In this document: positions 13,002 to 26,764 of the stretch, in pieces | How positions within the stretch are numbered: position 1 is the stretch's first letter | Layout: every line of letters begins with the position of its first letter | NCBI GenBank assembly: GCA_013398055.1 | Contig: VZRS01004388.1 | Coordinates: 1 to 64,000 of the forward strand | Length of the DNA: 64,000 bases | From: Ifrita kowaldi | Lineage: Eukaryota; Chordata; Aves; Passeriformes; Cinclosomatidae | Direction of reading: 5' to 3' | The notes under the pieces: model-generated | Databases searched by the model: none | Told to the model about the DNA's origin: nothing | Seen by the model: the letters and a program-made list of their open reading frames with translations, nothing else | Program-made: the position numbers and the translations under genes

Positions 13002-14037
13002 CTGATGAATAGCACAGAGTCTCTTAGTGAACTTCTGAGGTCACTCTCAGATTCACCCTCTGAAGTGGGCAATATCTTTATATTTAAACCTGACATCTGT
13101 GGTCACTTTCTTGCTCTGTAAGGTGACAGTAGCATAGCTTGCATTTCTAGAAGGTTCCTTAGATAAAGCTGGGAGCTATGCATCACTTCATTGGAAGAAA
13201 GCCAAGAGCAGTAATCTCAGCATTCAGGTTTGAGAAGATCAGTTCTCATGCACACTGCCTATGAACAGTGCACAGTTGAGTTTCAGCAGCACAGGCTCTA
13301 CCCCAAAGTGCTGAGGCCTTTCCCATATTTCCATGTTCTGTCCCATAAGATTACAGATGACTCATGACTTTCCAAGTTTTATGGCACCTTTGCATTGAAA
13401 TTTTTCTTGGAAACTTACTTTTTTCTTTTAAATGAGCGGCCACCTTGCACGGAGCCAGGTCTTGTTTGTTTTGCTGGGATTTTCCACCACAGGAACCTTA
13501 GCTAGCAAAGAAATGTCAATAAAGCACAGCTACAGTTAGTTGAAAACTCACATTAACCTTTTTCACTGTGGGCTTCTGCCCTGCTAGGGGATCAGAAATT
13601 CCAAGGTGTGCCAGCCTTCATGGGAAGGTTGAAAAATATGCTGTGCAAGCATTCCTTCCCTCAGCAGAAAGTATTATGGAGATTAAAAAAAAAATTGTAT
13701 TATGTGGTGTAGACTTTTTCCAGTCAAAAAATGCCTCTGAAAGCAAACAGTTCTTCTGTGAAACTATCACAGTGAAGGAAACTTGTTTAGGAGGAAATAC
13801 TTTTGTTATTAAAAAAAAAATTAAAAGAAGGTGTAGGTAAGTCAAAATGGACCCATTTCAAGCCCCTTTTCCAAATCTCCTCACTAGTTCAAATCTTGAC
13901 ATACATTACAAGATTCTCCTACTTTTCATCTGTTTACAGAACTAAAAATACCCTCCTGCAAAATACACTGGCACTTCTTGCTGCTCTTTCTGCAAAAATT
14001 TCCCTGTCAACTTTCCAGTGGGTCTTGGTGTCCCATT

Positions 14038-14648
14038 CTAGAGCCTGTCAGTGTGACCTTGGTGCTGGCAAAGGTCATGGAACTGATGATCATCATGGAT
14101 CAGGCCAGGCAACACAAGCTTAGGAAAGGCAGGTCCTGCTTGACCAACCTGCTCTCCATCTGTGACAAGGTGACCCATTTCCTGGATGGGGGGAAGGCTG
14201 AGGATATTGCCTACCTAAACTTCAGTAAAGCCTATGACCTTGTTTCCCTTAGCATTCTCCTGGAGAAACTGGCTGCTCATGGCTTGGATGGGTGCACCCT
14301 TCCCTGGGTGAAAGGCTGGCTGGAGGGCCAGGCCGAGAGTGGTGGTGAATGGAGTTAAATCCAATTGGCACAGTCACAAGTGGTGCTCCCCAGGGCTCAG
14401 CTGGACTGGGCATGTTTAATATCTTTGTCAATGATCTGGACAAGGGGAATGAGAGCACCCTCAGCCAGTTTGCAGACGACCCCAAGCTGGGCTGGAGCGT
14501 TGGTCTGCTGGAGGGTAGGAAGGCTCTGCAGAGGAATCTGTAGAGGGATCTGAATCGATGGGACAGATCAATGGGCTGAGGCCAGTGCTGAGTTTACAGT
14601 TGGATTCAGTGATCTTAAAGATCTTTTCTAACCTAAACAATTCTATGC
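14038..14648 (+). mobile_element. CR1 LINE fragment with partial reverse transcriptase, + orientation
   Basis: Conceptual reading gives a typical CR1 ORF2 segment: EPVSVTLVLAKVME near the left end, then GRSCLTNL, YLNFSKAYD and LEKLAAHGLDG. After a frame change come TSGAPQGS, FNIFVNDLD and the catalytic FADD motif at 14469-14480. The frame shifts once near 14349-14358, has a stop after ALQRNL near 14540, and lacks the remainder of the RT and the middle of the 3' region. It closes with a short CR1 tail, '..aagatcttttctaacctaaacaattctatg', at about 14617-14648. It is a dead, internally deleted copy and contributes no gene. Confidence 0.9.
14469..14480 (+). pseudogene. FADD catalytic box of the broken CR1 reverse transcriptase
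   Basis: TTT GCA GAC GAC encodes the Phe-Ala-Asp-Asp metal-binding box of non-LTR reverse transcriptases within the CR1 copy at 14038-14648. The box itself is intact, but the surrounding coding region is frameshifted, stopped and truncated, so the enzyme cannot be made. Confidence 0.8.
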
Positions 14649-17600
14649 TTCCTGCAGCTACTCTAATAAATGCCAGCAGTGCCAGAATATGCTGATGGAC
14701 AGCTGTGCACTCTTAGGAAAGTCACTGGTGTACTTTAACCCAAGCCAATAATGCCTCTGCAAACATTTGGAAACAGCTGAGGAGGCTAAAGGGGAGTCCC
14801 AGTTCTGTACATTTGTGCACACTATACCTGTTTGTAGTACTGGAGGCCTGTCTCAGCATGTGGAACAGGTTCTTCCTGGACAACTTTTCTGCCCCTAGTG
14901 CAATTAAGTGCACTTAGGGCAGAAAATTGTCACATTGACCCTGTGACTACACTGTGGTCATTCAACCCTTTTGCCAGGAGGCAGCTCTCAATGGAGTACA
15001 GCCATCTCCTGATCATCCTGCCACCTCAGGAATTTGCTCTGCTGTATCTCCAGCCAGACAAGGGGGCTGTCACAACCTGTCAACTGATCTAATCACAGTA
15101 GTTTACAGTGTGGGTGGGATCTCGCTTTGTCACCACTTACATCCAGGACAGGCTGAATGTGGTCCAGCCATGTGGGCCAGGCCAGATGACCTTGCAATAG
15201 CTACAGGACAAGATCCTCATCTGGTTTAGATGAACATGGCTTTATTGAGGCTGGGACAACTCCAGGAATTTCTGTCTACAGGGAGCAGGAAGAGTCAAGA
15301 GAGTGCTGAGGTTCTTGTGTTTAGGAAGGGCTGCTGCCAGGCGTTGGCTTGAGCTTATCTCAAGGTGTTTGAAAGGGAGTACTCAGCTCCCAGTTCCCAT
15401 GGAAGAGGAATAGGAAAAAGTGGTGAGGCTGGCACCTTTGCCACCAAGCTTACAAGCCAGCTGACCTCATTAGCAAGTTGGTTTTGGAGGCAGATAGAGC
15501 AGTGACATGGTTTCTAGGCAAAAAACAAGACAGGGCTAAAAACTGCTGACATAAAGTTCTTCTGCTCCTTTTGTACCTTCCCAGCCTGCTCAGATTTCAC
15601 TTGGGAGTGAAGCAATACCTGAGAGAGTCTTACAGAGGTTTTCCAAGAGACTTTGAAGTTTCTTAACTGCTCGGAACAGGAATGCTTTTCTTACCCCCAT
15701 TGCTAGTAGTAGGTTCTAAGACCCTCAGACTGGGGTACCTGTGATGCAAAGTCAGGGAAGAGAGTAGATAGTGAAGCAGCATTCTGTCATAAATTTGAGG
15801 GGGAAAGTAAAGATGTGAAAGATGTGGCAGGCTTTCCTAGCCTGACCATCCCATGAGAACCAGCAGCATTTCTAAAAATAGGAAATTCCTCTCAGTGGGA
15901 ACATCACAAGTCTGTCTCTTTCCCCATTAGAAGTCAGGAGCATTAGCTAATCTATACAGTGTCATCTTAGCAGAATACCATGTTGTCAAAGCTTAGCACT
16001 CCATGAGAGCCACCTTATACCCCTGAATTTCAAAGCAGTGTCTGTTCCTGTTACTGCGTCCATGTTTCAAAGAGCAGGAGCAAGGGAGCGGGGTTTAAAG
16101 GATTGATTCCAGGGCCAAGTCCAGGTTCTGAAGCTTTTCATTTGTCTGAACTCAACTCTGAATTAAATTCACTGCTTTGTTGCTGTTAAAGATGACAGAT
16201 CTGACAGTCCCTTCCCCTTCACAGCCTGTGTGTGCACGAGCACAGAGTGCTGGTGTTAGTGCTAGCAGCAGGGCTTTGCAGATGGCTACCAAGCTTTGCT
16301 CCAAGGAATGCTGTATAATCCCAGGAAACAAAGCTCTGCACTGGCTCTCTTCCAGGACTGCATGACCATAAAGAGCCCCCTTCCCCCACAGAGCAGCCCA
16401 TGAAGTTTCCCAGTAGCAGAGCTGGAGGTTTAGGCCTATCAAACAATTGAGGGTGATGCAGTCTGACATAGCTGAAGTGCACATCCCTTTGACATGCAGT
16501 GACATCACCAGCACTGACACAGCAGCTGCTGCTGCTCTCAGGCTCTTGTAAAAAGCGTAGCCAAGGAGCTGCTTGTGCTGATTTGACCTACTGAGCTCCT
16601 GACTCATGCACTGCTTTGTGGTGGGCACCCATGGTGTCACAGGTGTGGTAGCTAGACTCCTTAGGATACACAGGTGTCATTTACAGGCTTTGTGGGAAAT
16701 GTTACCAGGATGTCCTGGCCCAGAGCATCTTGTCTTTCACTGCTTCTGTATTATCCTTGCCTGGAAGGCAGCCATTTCTCTTCTGATCTTTTTTACAGAC
16801 TGGGGCATGAATATATGTCCATGTTTAAAGAACTAATGGTTACATTGCCTTGTCCCTTGCTCTGTGTCCTTTTTTTTTATTGTTTCCAGGGGAGCATGAG
16901 GCTGCGGAGATGCCCATAGGGGAAGTGTTTGTACCAAAACAGTAGAGTCTTGTCTCCTTTGACAATTTGATAATGATAGAAATGCCATCCACTTGTGAAG
17001 CACTGTTCTGGTGTCACATAATGAGCTCAGGCCAGCCTGCTGGGAGTGAAAATGAGGAGGGGATGACTGTACTGAAATAAATGAGGACAGAAGGGAGGAC
17101 CACAGATCGGGTCATACAGTACAGCAGAGCCAGGACAGCAGTGAGGACTTCCCCATAATTCATCACCTTGTGCAGTCTGCCCTGCTAATGGAGCCACCTG
17201 GCAACAGGAACTCGTGCGCTTCACTGGCAGCGCCATCCCTGGGGGCTGAGCCTTACACGCTCTGCTGCCCATCTGTCTCGACCTACATCTGCCCTGAGCT
17301 GAGCACATCCAAGTCTGTCAAGTTCAGTGACACCTTGGCCAAGTTGTATTTGATCCCTGGTTTGGGGTAGCACTTCCTGGATCTATCCTGAACACTTACT
17401 TCATCTTCACCTTCTCTCTGCCGCCTTCTCCCTTTCCTGCGTTAGCAGCGACCACAAGGTCCTAGCCAGGAGGTAAGGACTGGCAGTGTCATTCCACACT
17501 GGCTTTCTTTCCAGTATACACTATTCCAGCATTTTCCCAGCCTTCCACCCAGTTCCATTCTGCTGGCTTCAGTGCAGCCTGAGCATCCCATAACCAAGGA

Positions 17601-20190
17601 AAAAAACCCTACCCACCAGCCTCACCCTTCTTCTGGGAAAGCAGAATTCCCAAATGACCAGCAGCTTCAGCACCAGGGACACTTAGTCACTCACCAGCCT
17701 GACAGCAAGAAGAAAAATGCTAATAGCAACAGTCTTGGGCAGTGCAGAGCTCTCAGCCTGGCTGTGTCTCAAATAGCCATGCTTGGAAGGGAAAGGCAAA
17801 CACCAAGGGAATTAATGTTCTCCCACTTCATGCAATGCTGTTTAGGGTACAGTGGCAACAAAAAATATTTTTTCTGAGGAGCTTTGTCACGTGTGCTAGC
17901 AACAGCATGATACAAACTAAAGGCATCCACCCTGAAAGCCTCTAAAAGGGAGGCATTTCAAATATTTGCTATAATACTCCCCACTGATGATGTTTGCTTA
18001 TATTCTGTATTTCACTCTGTCTGGGAGGGTGAAAGTGCACTGGTTAGTTTGGACTTTCCAGTCCACCTCCATGATAGCTGCTCTGCCAACCTGTCTGATT
18101 TTATCACGGTCTCACTTAACACATACTGTTCCACTAAAATGCTCAGCTCTTACAGGCACACTAGTCTGCACTTCCTCTTAAAAGCAACACAAAAATGAGC
18201 AGAAAACCTGCACAGTTCTCATTTTTATTTCTAGAAATATGTGAAGCCATGAGCCTAACTCTTCTGACGAAAGCAGCATGCAAACAAAAGGTCAAGATTA
18301 TACTTGGGGTTTGAGAAAACCAAACCATTATTTTGTTTGGTGTTGAAGGAGGGAGGGACTGTCCCCATGATTTGGGTTGGAAATACTGATATATTTTGCA
18401 GTTCCAGAACTGGAAGAGCAAAAAAAGAACAAGATTAAATGGCTGCACAGACAGAAAGGGCTGTGCTTTTTTCTATTCCTATTAACATACAGCAAGCATT
18501 TAATATGTGTTACTAAACAAGTCTGATTTTTAGAACAGCTGTGCAGTTTGTCCATTTGTTGTGCACTGTGCACTCCAGAAATATTCTAAGTATCAATTGC
18601 ATTGAGGGAAGATGGTCATGCCATCAGCATCTCATCAATTTGCATTATTTATGCCCATCATGCATTCTTTCAGCTTCCTGAGTAACAATGGAGAAGGAAT
18701 GTGTTACTATTAGTTACTGGTGGCCATTTCAGGCCAGCTTTTCGAACATGATTTCTCCCAAAATTTAAAGTACGAGTACAGGAGAATTCAGCTGGTGTTT
18801 AGATGCTATAGTAAAAAACTTCCTTGGAATCCCAGCTACACATCAACACTGCTATGCACTGACTTCTCTGGAAAACTTGGCCCACATTCAGGTGCCTTCT
18901 GAGGTCTCAAAATCTGGCAAGAAACTGTTTTCAGAATTGGCCCAAGTACCAGGTAACGCTCAGGCCTGTCTGTCACAAGTGGCAAAGATATGAACTTATA
19001 GATGGGACAAGTTCTGCTGTGTGTTCATAGGAGCTGAACAGGCTGTTACAGGGAAACTTAGCTCTGGACAATGCTCACCTCAGTTTTACTCCACCTGATC
19101 TGAATGTGTCTAGTGAGGTTTCATTCACTTCCCAGTGATACAAAGGAAGAGCCCCATCAGGCTCCCAGTCTCTTCCCCACCCTGAAGCCCTTGCAGTAAA
19201 CAACATGAAAGCAAAAGGCCACACAGTCTGGCACTCCAGGTACTGGTTAATGTAAATGTTAGCATTGTAGCTAGCCGAGAACAGAGATCTGCTATGCTTT
19301 GAGTCCTTTTGCCTTTGCTTTGGAAACCTTAAAGCCTCCAAAACGTATTTAATGTTTCCATTAGTTCTTGGTATGGAGGAGGAAATGTGGAGCACTGGCA
19401 GGAGGATGTAGCTCCCAGTGCTCTGAATCAGCAGCTCCAGGACAGATTATTTCTTTGAGTATAGGCACAAGCAGAAGTGATTGGCAAGCTGGGGCCTGCT
19501 CTAGAAATTAGGGCATGCGACATTCAAAGAAATCTTTTCATCCCAAAGGACTCCTGTCTACTTCCCAACACACCCACAGATACACATTACAGGAATCTCA
19601 TTATATGCCCTTGGAAGGCAGCCTCTTTCAGAGAGGAGTATGGCAGCTTTTTCCAAAGGTGCTTTAGGATGAGCAGCAGTGAGATGTATCCAGTACCCAT
19701 CCCTTCTGTCCTCTCCTTGCTGGCACCACCAGCTCCTCACCTTGAGAGAAGCTTGCTCAAATCACTGTTCTGCCACCCAGTCCCAGCTGTTTCCTCTCTC
19801 ATAGTCTTACCCAGCATCCTTCTCTCTCTAGGACACCATTACTCTCTGGGTCTCACAACAGCCACCCAACCCAGCTTCCCACTCACTTTGTGTCCTCAAA
19901 GGGGTGTGTCACTTCCCCCTCCCTCCCCTCATTTTCTTCTTCTGGCCATCGTGTGACCTTCCTTCTCCTTTGCTCACAGCCATCTGTCACATTTGGATAA
20001 CACCTGCCCCTCCTGGCACATTCTCCCCCTCCAGTGTGGGCTGCCTGCTTGTTTTGCAGTGACATAAGTCTTCTTCCCTGGACTTTGAAGGGCTTTCAGG
20101 CAGGACGTTGCTGTGACCAGTTAGACTAAGCCTCAAAGCCCTCTTATTCAATTACAAAAATTTAAGTCATAAGCTCCCTGGAATCAGCAT

Positions 20191-20209
20191 TCATTTCATT
20201 TCATTTCAT
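20191..20209 (+). repeat. Short (TTTCA)n microsatellite
   Basis: About four copies of the pentamer TTTCA lie in EHD3 intron 3. It is short and imperfect at both ends. Confidence 0.7.
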
Positions 20210-23200
20210 CTCCCAAGAGCTGTTCCCTCTCTAGGCAGTCAGTGTTCACTGTGTCAGCTGTCCCATCTTGTGGTGTTGTCCTTGGACAATCAGAGCCAGT
20301 CTCCCACGTGACAAACAGGGACACTGTCATGAAACTCTGCCTTAGAGAGTGGCACAGTCTGGTAAATCTTTCACCTGTGGATAACACCAGCTCTAGAAAG
20401 ATGAGAAAGAAGCTCCCAGTGACTAAAACTCAGCAGGAAAGAGGTGAATTGCTAAAAGCAGCAGCACAGTTTACAGCAGTAGTAACAGCAAGCTGTGAGA
20501 TATCTGGTGCAAAGCAGCAGCTTTGGGGTTTTCAGCACTTCTTGATCTCACTGTTCCCATTCGATGCCACCTGAACTGCAGTACCACAGGACCTATGGCT
20601 ATGGTTCCACAAGACAGGAAATCAGTAGTATGCTTGCTACCAGTCAAAAAAAACCAGCACAAACAAACAAAACAAAGCCAAACCAACAATCGGTGTAGCT
20701 ACATGGTGAGAAACGCTGAACCAATGCATGCCCACTCCTTGCTGGTTTAAATTGGCTTTGAAATCCTACAGCCAGGCAGATTTTATGCTGGTTCAGGTAT
20801 CATCCATCTTCTCAAAGTCAGCATAAAGACTGTATCATGCCTGATCTGACTTGACAGAATGTAATTGCATAATCCTGCCAGATCTTGGTGAAATGCATGG
20901 TGCCAGGTATTCCAGTGGTGCACAGACAAGTATTCATTAGGCCAGCCTGCCTTATAGAGTCTAGGTGGCAGGGAGTCTGCAAGAAGATCATTTTCTCTGC
21001 AGGCTGAACCCACTGACAGTCCTGCTGACTTGTCAGCTTTGTGTTAAGTCTGTTGAGTCCTTTTCATGCTGTCAGAAGGAAACCTATCCCATGAAAAAAC
21101 ATCTGATGGAATAAAATTGTTATCGTGTTCATCTTGTCCTCCTAGTACTGTATGATTTGGATTAATTTTCGCTTCACATTCACCTTATCTGGAGGTTGTG
21201 AAAGAAGCTGCATCAGTGATGTTAAAGAATGTTTAAATATGCAGCACATTTTTCAACAGGGATGCAAGTACAACAGACAGGAATTACTGAACAGAAAATT
21301 CTTCCCTTTACAATTCTGTCTGAACATCCCTGTAATAATGGTTTTGCATTAATGCAGCTTTGGCAAGCAGATGGCTTCCCAGCCACGCTGTAAGTTCACA
21401 ATAAAACCGTGCTGTGTTCCATGGACAGCTTCACCCATCCCTGAAACACTGCCAAAGCAGAGATAGTGGCTGCCTGCTTTTGTGAGAGGCCTTAGCAACG
21501 CCCTACAACACAGGGAGGCGTGGGGAGACATAACGCATTTGCAGTGGAATGAGCAAAGGACACTACGAAAACTCCTAATTTGACTGTAGATGCAGAGCAG
21601 TTCTTGGTCTAAGCTCACACAGTAATAAACTGCCAGAAGAAAGAGGCAGGCCCAGTGCATCTGTGAAATGAAAAAGGGGCAGGAGGGAAGAAACCAAAGC
21701 AAGGCTATAATGCTTAAATTTACTTACAGAATCAGCCTCGTGTTTTCATGAACACCTCCAGCTCTGGCTGGAGCCAGGCAAAATGCCCTGAGTTCCCTAT
21801 GCCATTGAAGAGCCCTCCAAAAATGAAAGCTCCAAACTAAACATTAAAATATTAATCTAAGACCTTATTTTTAAACACCTTTATTAATAGCTTGCCCTTA
21901 GCATTTTACCCTGTCATCCTGCTATCCAAATGCTTTAGTAACAATCTACTGTATTATACACTAAAAAGTCAGCCCCATGAATCACATCTGTAGCAATTCT
22001 CTAGGCACTGCACTGTGTGCAGAAACACCACCACAGTGAGTGACTTCAAGCAGATAGTTGTAACCAGAGGTCTGTCCCACATCATGCTGTGTGTTAAGGA
22101 ACTATACAGCACTCAGGATAATTTTCCCCCCTTTCCCCCTGTAGTGCTCTATCACTGCAGAACAGAATGCATACACTTCCACCTTGTTTTTCCTGCCAAG
22201 TACCCCATACAGAGGAATGCAGCTGTGATCAGTAGCACTGCACACACAAGCCATGTTTCTTGCTCAGCTGGGCACCAACAGGAGAGGTTCCCTAAGTGCA
22301 AGAGCAAGTGGGACATACAAGGGGAGAGTGTGGGTTGGGCTTTTGTCCCAGCATGGGATGCAGATGAGGCCGTGGTGATGTTTCAGAGCAGTGAACAGCA
22401 AGTGTTACTCTCCTGGGCTTTGTTCACTCTTTAATGGAGATATGCAGGACAGCTGTCAGGAGAGTATCTCTGAACAAGCAAAGAAGCCAGGAAAGAAAGT
22501 CTGCTAATCAATCTAGACATTTAATGAAGTCCATAGGGACATTCAAGACTCATTGTATGTTACTGTAGCAGCTGGGAATCCACAAAGGGTCTGAGCAGAT
22601 ATTAATTTCCTTTTCTTGCTGGGTAGAGCAACATTTATTTTTGTTAATAGGAAAGAGAGGCTCAGGAAATAGATACCCTCACAGTGCTTTTGTGGATGCA
22701 GGCTTGATACAGGCTAAAATTCACGAGAGCTAAGCACCTAAAGATACTTCTGAACAAACCTTGAGACCCAGGCAAATCAAAGGGTGAAGGTCAGTCTCCC
22801 AAGTCCTCAGTTAATACCAAAACTACAATTACACTTTCTTTCTATATTTCCCTTCTTTTAAATAATCACTTCCCACTTTTACTGAATCCCTAAAAGGTGG
22901 GCTGAGTGTCAGGTGCAGACACTTTCCCCAACTCATCCCAGCCCCTATTAACAGAGAGCATAGCAGTGACTGTTCCTCTACTGTCAGAGGGAAACCATCC
23001 ACATGATCTGTGACAGGACATCACTATAGCATTACAAGGTAGCCTAGAGAGCATGACTGTTTTCCCCTTGATTCTCCCAAGAAAAACACTGGACAAAGTA
23101 GTTATGGTACAATTCAAACATGTGCCAGCTTGACAAGAAAACATCCCAGTCCATGAGATTTGACTAGATTAAATGCACAAACATCTCCAAATAAAGTCAC

Positions 23201-25382
23201 CCTGACTCACTGCTTCCATGTTGAAAAAGCAAGCTGTGTAGCTCTGCGTACGAAGAATAAACTGTGCTGCCATGCCAGATGACTTCCAGCCCTGGCAGAA
23301 GTGAACATAAAGTCTGTGTATCCTCTCTTTAGCAAAGTTTGAGGGGCCATGGGAGGCCCCTGTTTGCACATTCATTGATCTGCTTGCAGAGGGACAGCTG
23401 ACAGCCTGAACCCGGGCCAAGCAAAATGAGGTATCAGCACTGACGTTGTCCTGCTGCCACTGCCCCCAGCACAGGTTAGGAAGGAGTCAGCACACTGATC
23501 TTTGCAGCAGATTTGCAATTACAGCAGTGGACTAGAGCTGCCTGCAGCCAGAACACCTAAGGTTAAAAAGCTGAGGTTAACACCTAAGGTTACAAAAGGC
23601 TGTTTGTATCTGAAAGCGAGCAGGACCAAGTTTATTTCAGTTTTAAAAGACTGACTTGTGACTGTGTTTGAGGTCAGATACATGGACTGAGCAAGATACA
23701 CAGCCATCAGTATAATATATTGAATGCTCAGCAGGTCTTTGTCACAGCTAATACTAGTTCTGAATTCTCTGAAGTTCTCAGCATCAAACGTAGCTGAGCA
23801 AGAGCCGGGGCCCCCAGCATTGCTTGCCCTTGTTAGAGGAGACACTCGTGTCCTAGTGAGCAGAAGGACATTGGTGGGACAAACATCTGTCTTTCATTTA
23901 TGATTTTTGTAGATCCCATGGAAGAGAGCAGGGCAAAGTGTCCACATCCAAGAGCACACACCTCGCACACCCACACTCTGCCACCCCCTTTTCCTGTAAG
24001 GAGCAAACTGTAATTGGCCAAAGCAGAACACTGTCCACTAATAATACTTTGAAGTTGTATAAAAGTTCTCAGTGGCAAAAAATTAATACCAATTTATCCA
24101 GCTGAAGAGAAGTTCACACAGGCTTTACTCCTGACATGAGAGCCAGGATCTCACTCCAGTTTGCTTAGTCATATGGAAGAAAAGGCCAGGGTCAAAAAGC
24201 AAGATCAGAGCTCAGCTATCCTCCCTTCTGTAGTTCCAGCCTAATGATTGGGACGCACTGGTTGCCCTCTAGGTTTTAGAGAGGACAGAAGGAAAAAAGG
24301 AAGAAGAAGAAAGGGGAGCAAGAGGAAAAAGCACTGAACTAATTATCATGCATTTATTCATGAAAGCCAAGATTAAAATAGTATATTAAAGGATTTGAAT
24401 GCAAATAGCATTTGGTCTGTCCTGATTTCCCTTAACAAAGTGCAGCACTCTGGTGACTCAGATAACCCCAAATGTTGCACAGCATAGGAGAGCCTGACAG
24501 AGCAGGGGGAGAGAACCAACCAGTCCCTCACCAAGACTTTAAAGAAGATTTAAAAAACGCCACAGAGCTAGGCAGAAAGGTAATTTTGTTGCTGCCATTA
24601 CTATTGTTTTAGGGACTTCTCCACACACGCTATTTATCATGCCCTGTACTGCTTAGAGGTGGACCCAGTCTGACACTGAATCCATTATCCTTAGTCCTGA
24701 GGCACGTGAAATTTGAACCCACTGTTCCTGGCCTGTGTCTGCCTCTGGTGTTCACAGCAATGCTGTCTGCTAAGCATCAAGCTCTTGGCTAAGTGAACAC
24801 AAATCATTTGGCTTTGTGCACATGCAGCAGGTATGACAGGATGATTACTCTGGTAAGGAAGGTTATTTGCATCCTGGGATTTGTACTGGATGGGACAAAG
24901 TTAGTCTTGCACAACTAGACAAGACCTGAGATTTATTAAGCAGTGGAGATATGCATCTCAAACCAGTCTGGGTGCAAGTTCTGCAATTACCCAGCTTTCT
25001 ACAGCCTTTGTAGGCTATGCTGATGGCCAGTCATTCACAAACCAGACCATTCTTGTTGCCACATACAAGACTTCTGCAGTAGGTGTTTGAATACGGCAGT
25101 TGCACCTTGATATGCATTTGAATGAAGATCTGGAGCACAAGCTCAAGACTTCTTTGGGTGATATCTTAACGTGGAGAGGACAAGAGCTGTCCTTAACTGT
25201 GTGCCTGTAGACATTTCCATGTGAAGGACAATGCCTCATCTCCTTATCAAGCTGCCTACCACTGGGGAAGGTTCTTCCTTGCAAGCTTAGCCTCAGTTAG
25301 GTACAGATACAGTTTGAGTACAGCAAGTAGGCTCTCTACTCCCATGTTTGCTGCATCTCTGCTCTTCCTCCCCCCCTTGCAG

Positions 25383-25795
25383 GTTATGACTTCGCTGCTG
25401 TACTGGAGTGGTTCGCAGAGCGGGTTGACCGCATCATTCTCCTCTTTGATGCTCACAAGCTGGACATCTCTGATGAATTCTCTGAGGTCATCAAGGCCCT
25501 GAAGAACCACGAGGACAAGATGAGAGTCGTTCTCAACAAGGCCGACCAGATAGAGACTCAGCAGCTGATGCGGGTGTACGGTGCCCTCATGTGGTCCCTG
25601 GGAAAGATCGTCAACACTCCCGAGGTCATCCGAGTCTACATCGGCTCCTTCTGGTCCCATCCCTTGCTCATCCCCGACAACCGCAAGTTGTTTGAGGCAG
25701 AGGAGCAGGACCTGTTCAGGGATATCCAGAGCCTGCCCCGCAATGCAGCCCTGAGGAAGCTGAATGATCTCATCAAGCGAGCACGGCTGGCCAAG
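25383..25795 (+). CDS. EHD3: EHD3 coding exon 4 (residues 168-305, NKAD motif)
   Basis: A 413-base exon, the main part of the G domain. It starts by finishing Gly168, then YDFAAVLEWFAERVDRIILL. It contains the G4 motif NKAD (residues 219-222), which in EHD proteins gives ATP rather than GTP preference, and the SFWSHPLLIPDNRKLFEAEE helical segment. It ends GCCAAG|GTGGGT exactly between codons (phase 0). The sequence is nearly identical to mammalian EHD3, showing strong purifying selection. Confidence 0.97.
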
Positions 25796-26764
25796 GTGGG
25801 TGTTGGCATAGAACCCCCAAGCATTCAGTTTGGGCTGTCTGCAGCATGCAGCCTGTGGAGAAGTGAGTTTGGCCAGTTCAGCTTGCAGAGCTGGTGGATC
25901 CTACTCTTTTTCCATCCCATTTAACTCAGGCCCAGCATATGAGCTCTATGCCAGTATGGGAAGAAAACACCTTTGCTTGGTACGTCAATCATGGCAGGCC
26001 AGAGTGAGGAAGATAAGTACAGGTCAAAGGAGGTAGCACTTGAAGGGATCTGGAAAGCAGTTGCTCTGTGGTAGCAACTTGAGAGTTAGGACCAATTCAG
26101 TATATCGGAATCATATGCCAAGGGAATTGATAAGCTCTAGGTCTTTTGCTTTACATGTTCTTAGCCAAGAGAGATACTTGGCTTAGATGGATGCAGAGGA
26201 GGTGGAGACTCACACAAATGATAAATAAGCCCGCAGTATCCCTGAGTATTTGAAATGAACTGAAAGAAGCCCCTAAAAATACAGGAAAGAACCCCACATC
26301 AATTGAGAAAAGATATCAAAAGATCCCTCAAAAGCTTTCAGTGCAAGGTCTTCATTTCAAGAAAAAATGCTTGGTTCACCGTTAAAAAAAAAAAAAGCCA
26401 GAATGTTGCATAAGTTAAGGACTGGTATTCATACTAAAACATTAAACCTGTATGTTTGTACAGGAAAGGGACTGTTCCCTTGAAGGCCATGCCCAGTGGA
26501 AGAAAATAAACTGCACCACTCCCTCCAGAAAGTGCATATGAATGTCACTGTCTGTATGCTCAGGACTACACCTTGTTTTCACCTTGTCTCAGCTGAGCAG
26601 CATCTAGCACTGGAATAACAGTCCATAGGTCCAGGCAAGCTGAGCTTGCTCTTCAGGGTGGGACAAGATGGAGTCGAGTCCTAGGCAGAGATACTCTGCT
26701 GAGAAGAATTTTCTGATGCGCTATTTAACATTGCCTTCATTCCATATAATTTAATTCCCTTCAG
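25796..26764 (+). other. EHD3: EHD3 intron 4 (1.0 kb)
   Basis: The intron runs from GTGGGT to CCCTTCAG ending at 26764. It has an A-rich run near 26383-26395. Nothing else recognisable was seen. Confidence 0.85.

Larger units (their letters stand above)
12245..25382 (+). other. EHD3: EHD3 intron 3 (13.1 kb)
   Basis: The largest intron runs from GTAAGT at 12245 to a pyrimidine-rich CTTGCAG acceptor ending at 25382. It holds two CR1 fragments (12707-13001 on -, 14038-14648 on +), a short TTTCA repeat (20191-20209), a purine-rich tract (about 24281-24332) and two AT-rich blocks with octamer-type motifs (18598-18700, 24330-24420). I saw no nested gene with recognisable coding content. Many short frames occur but none has domain similarity. 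Confidence 0.8.

Noticed and set aside
24281..24332. Purine-rich tract as a coding Lys/Glu-rich exon
   Set aside because: Simple GA-rich sequence with no splice sites in phase; treated as low complexity.
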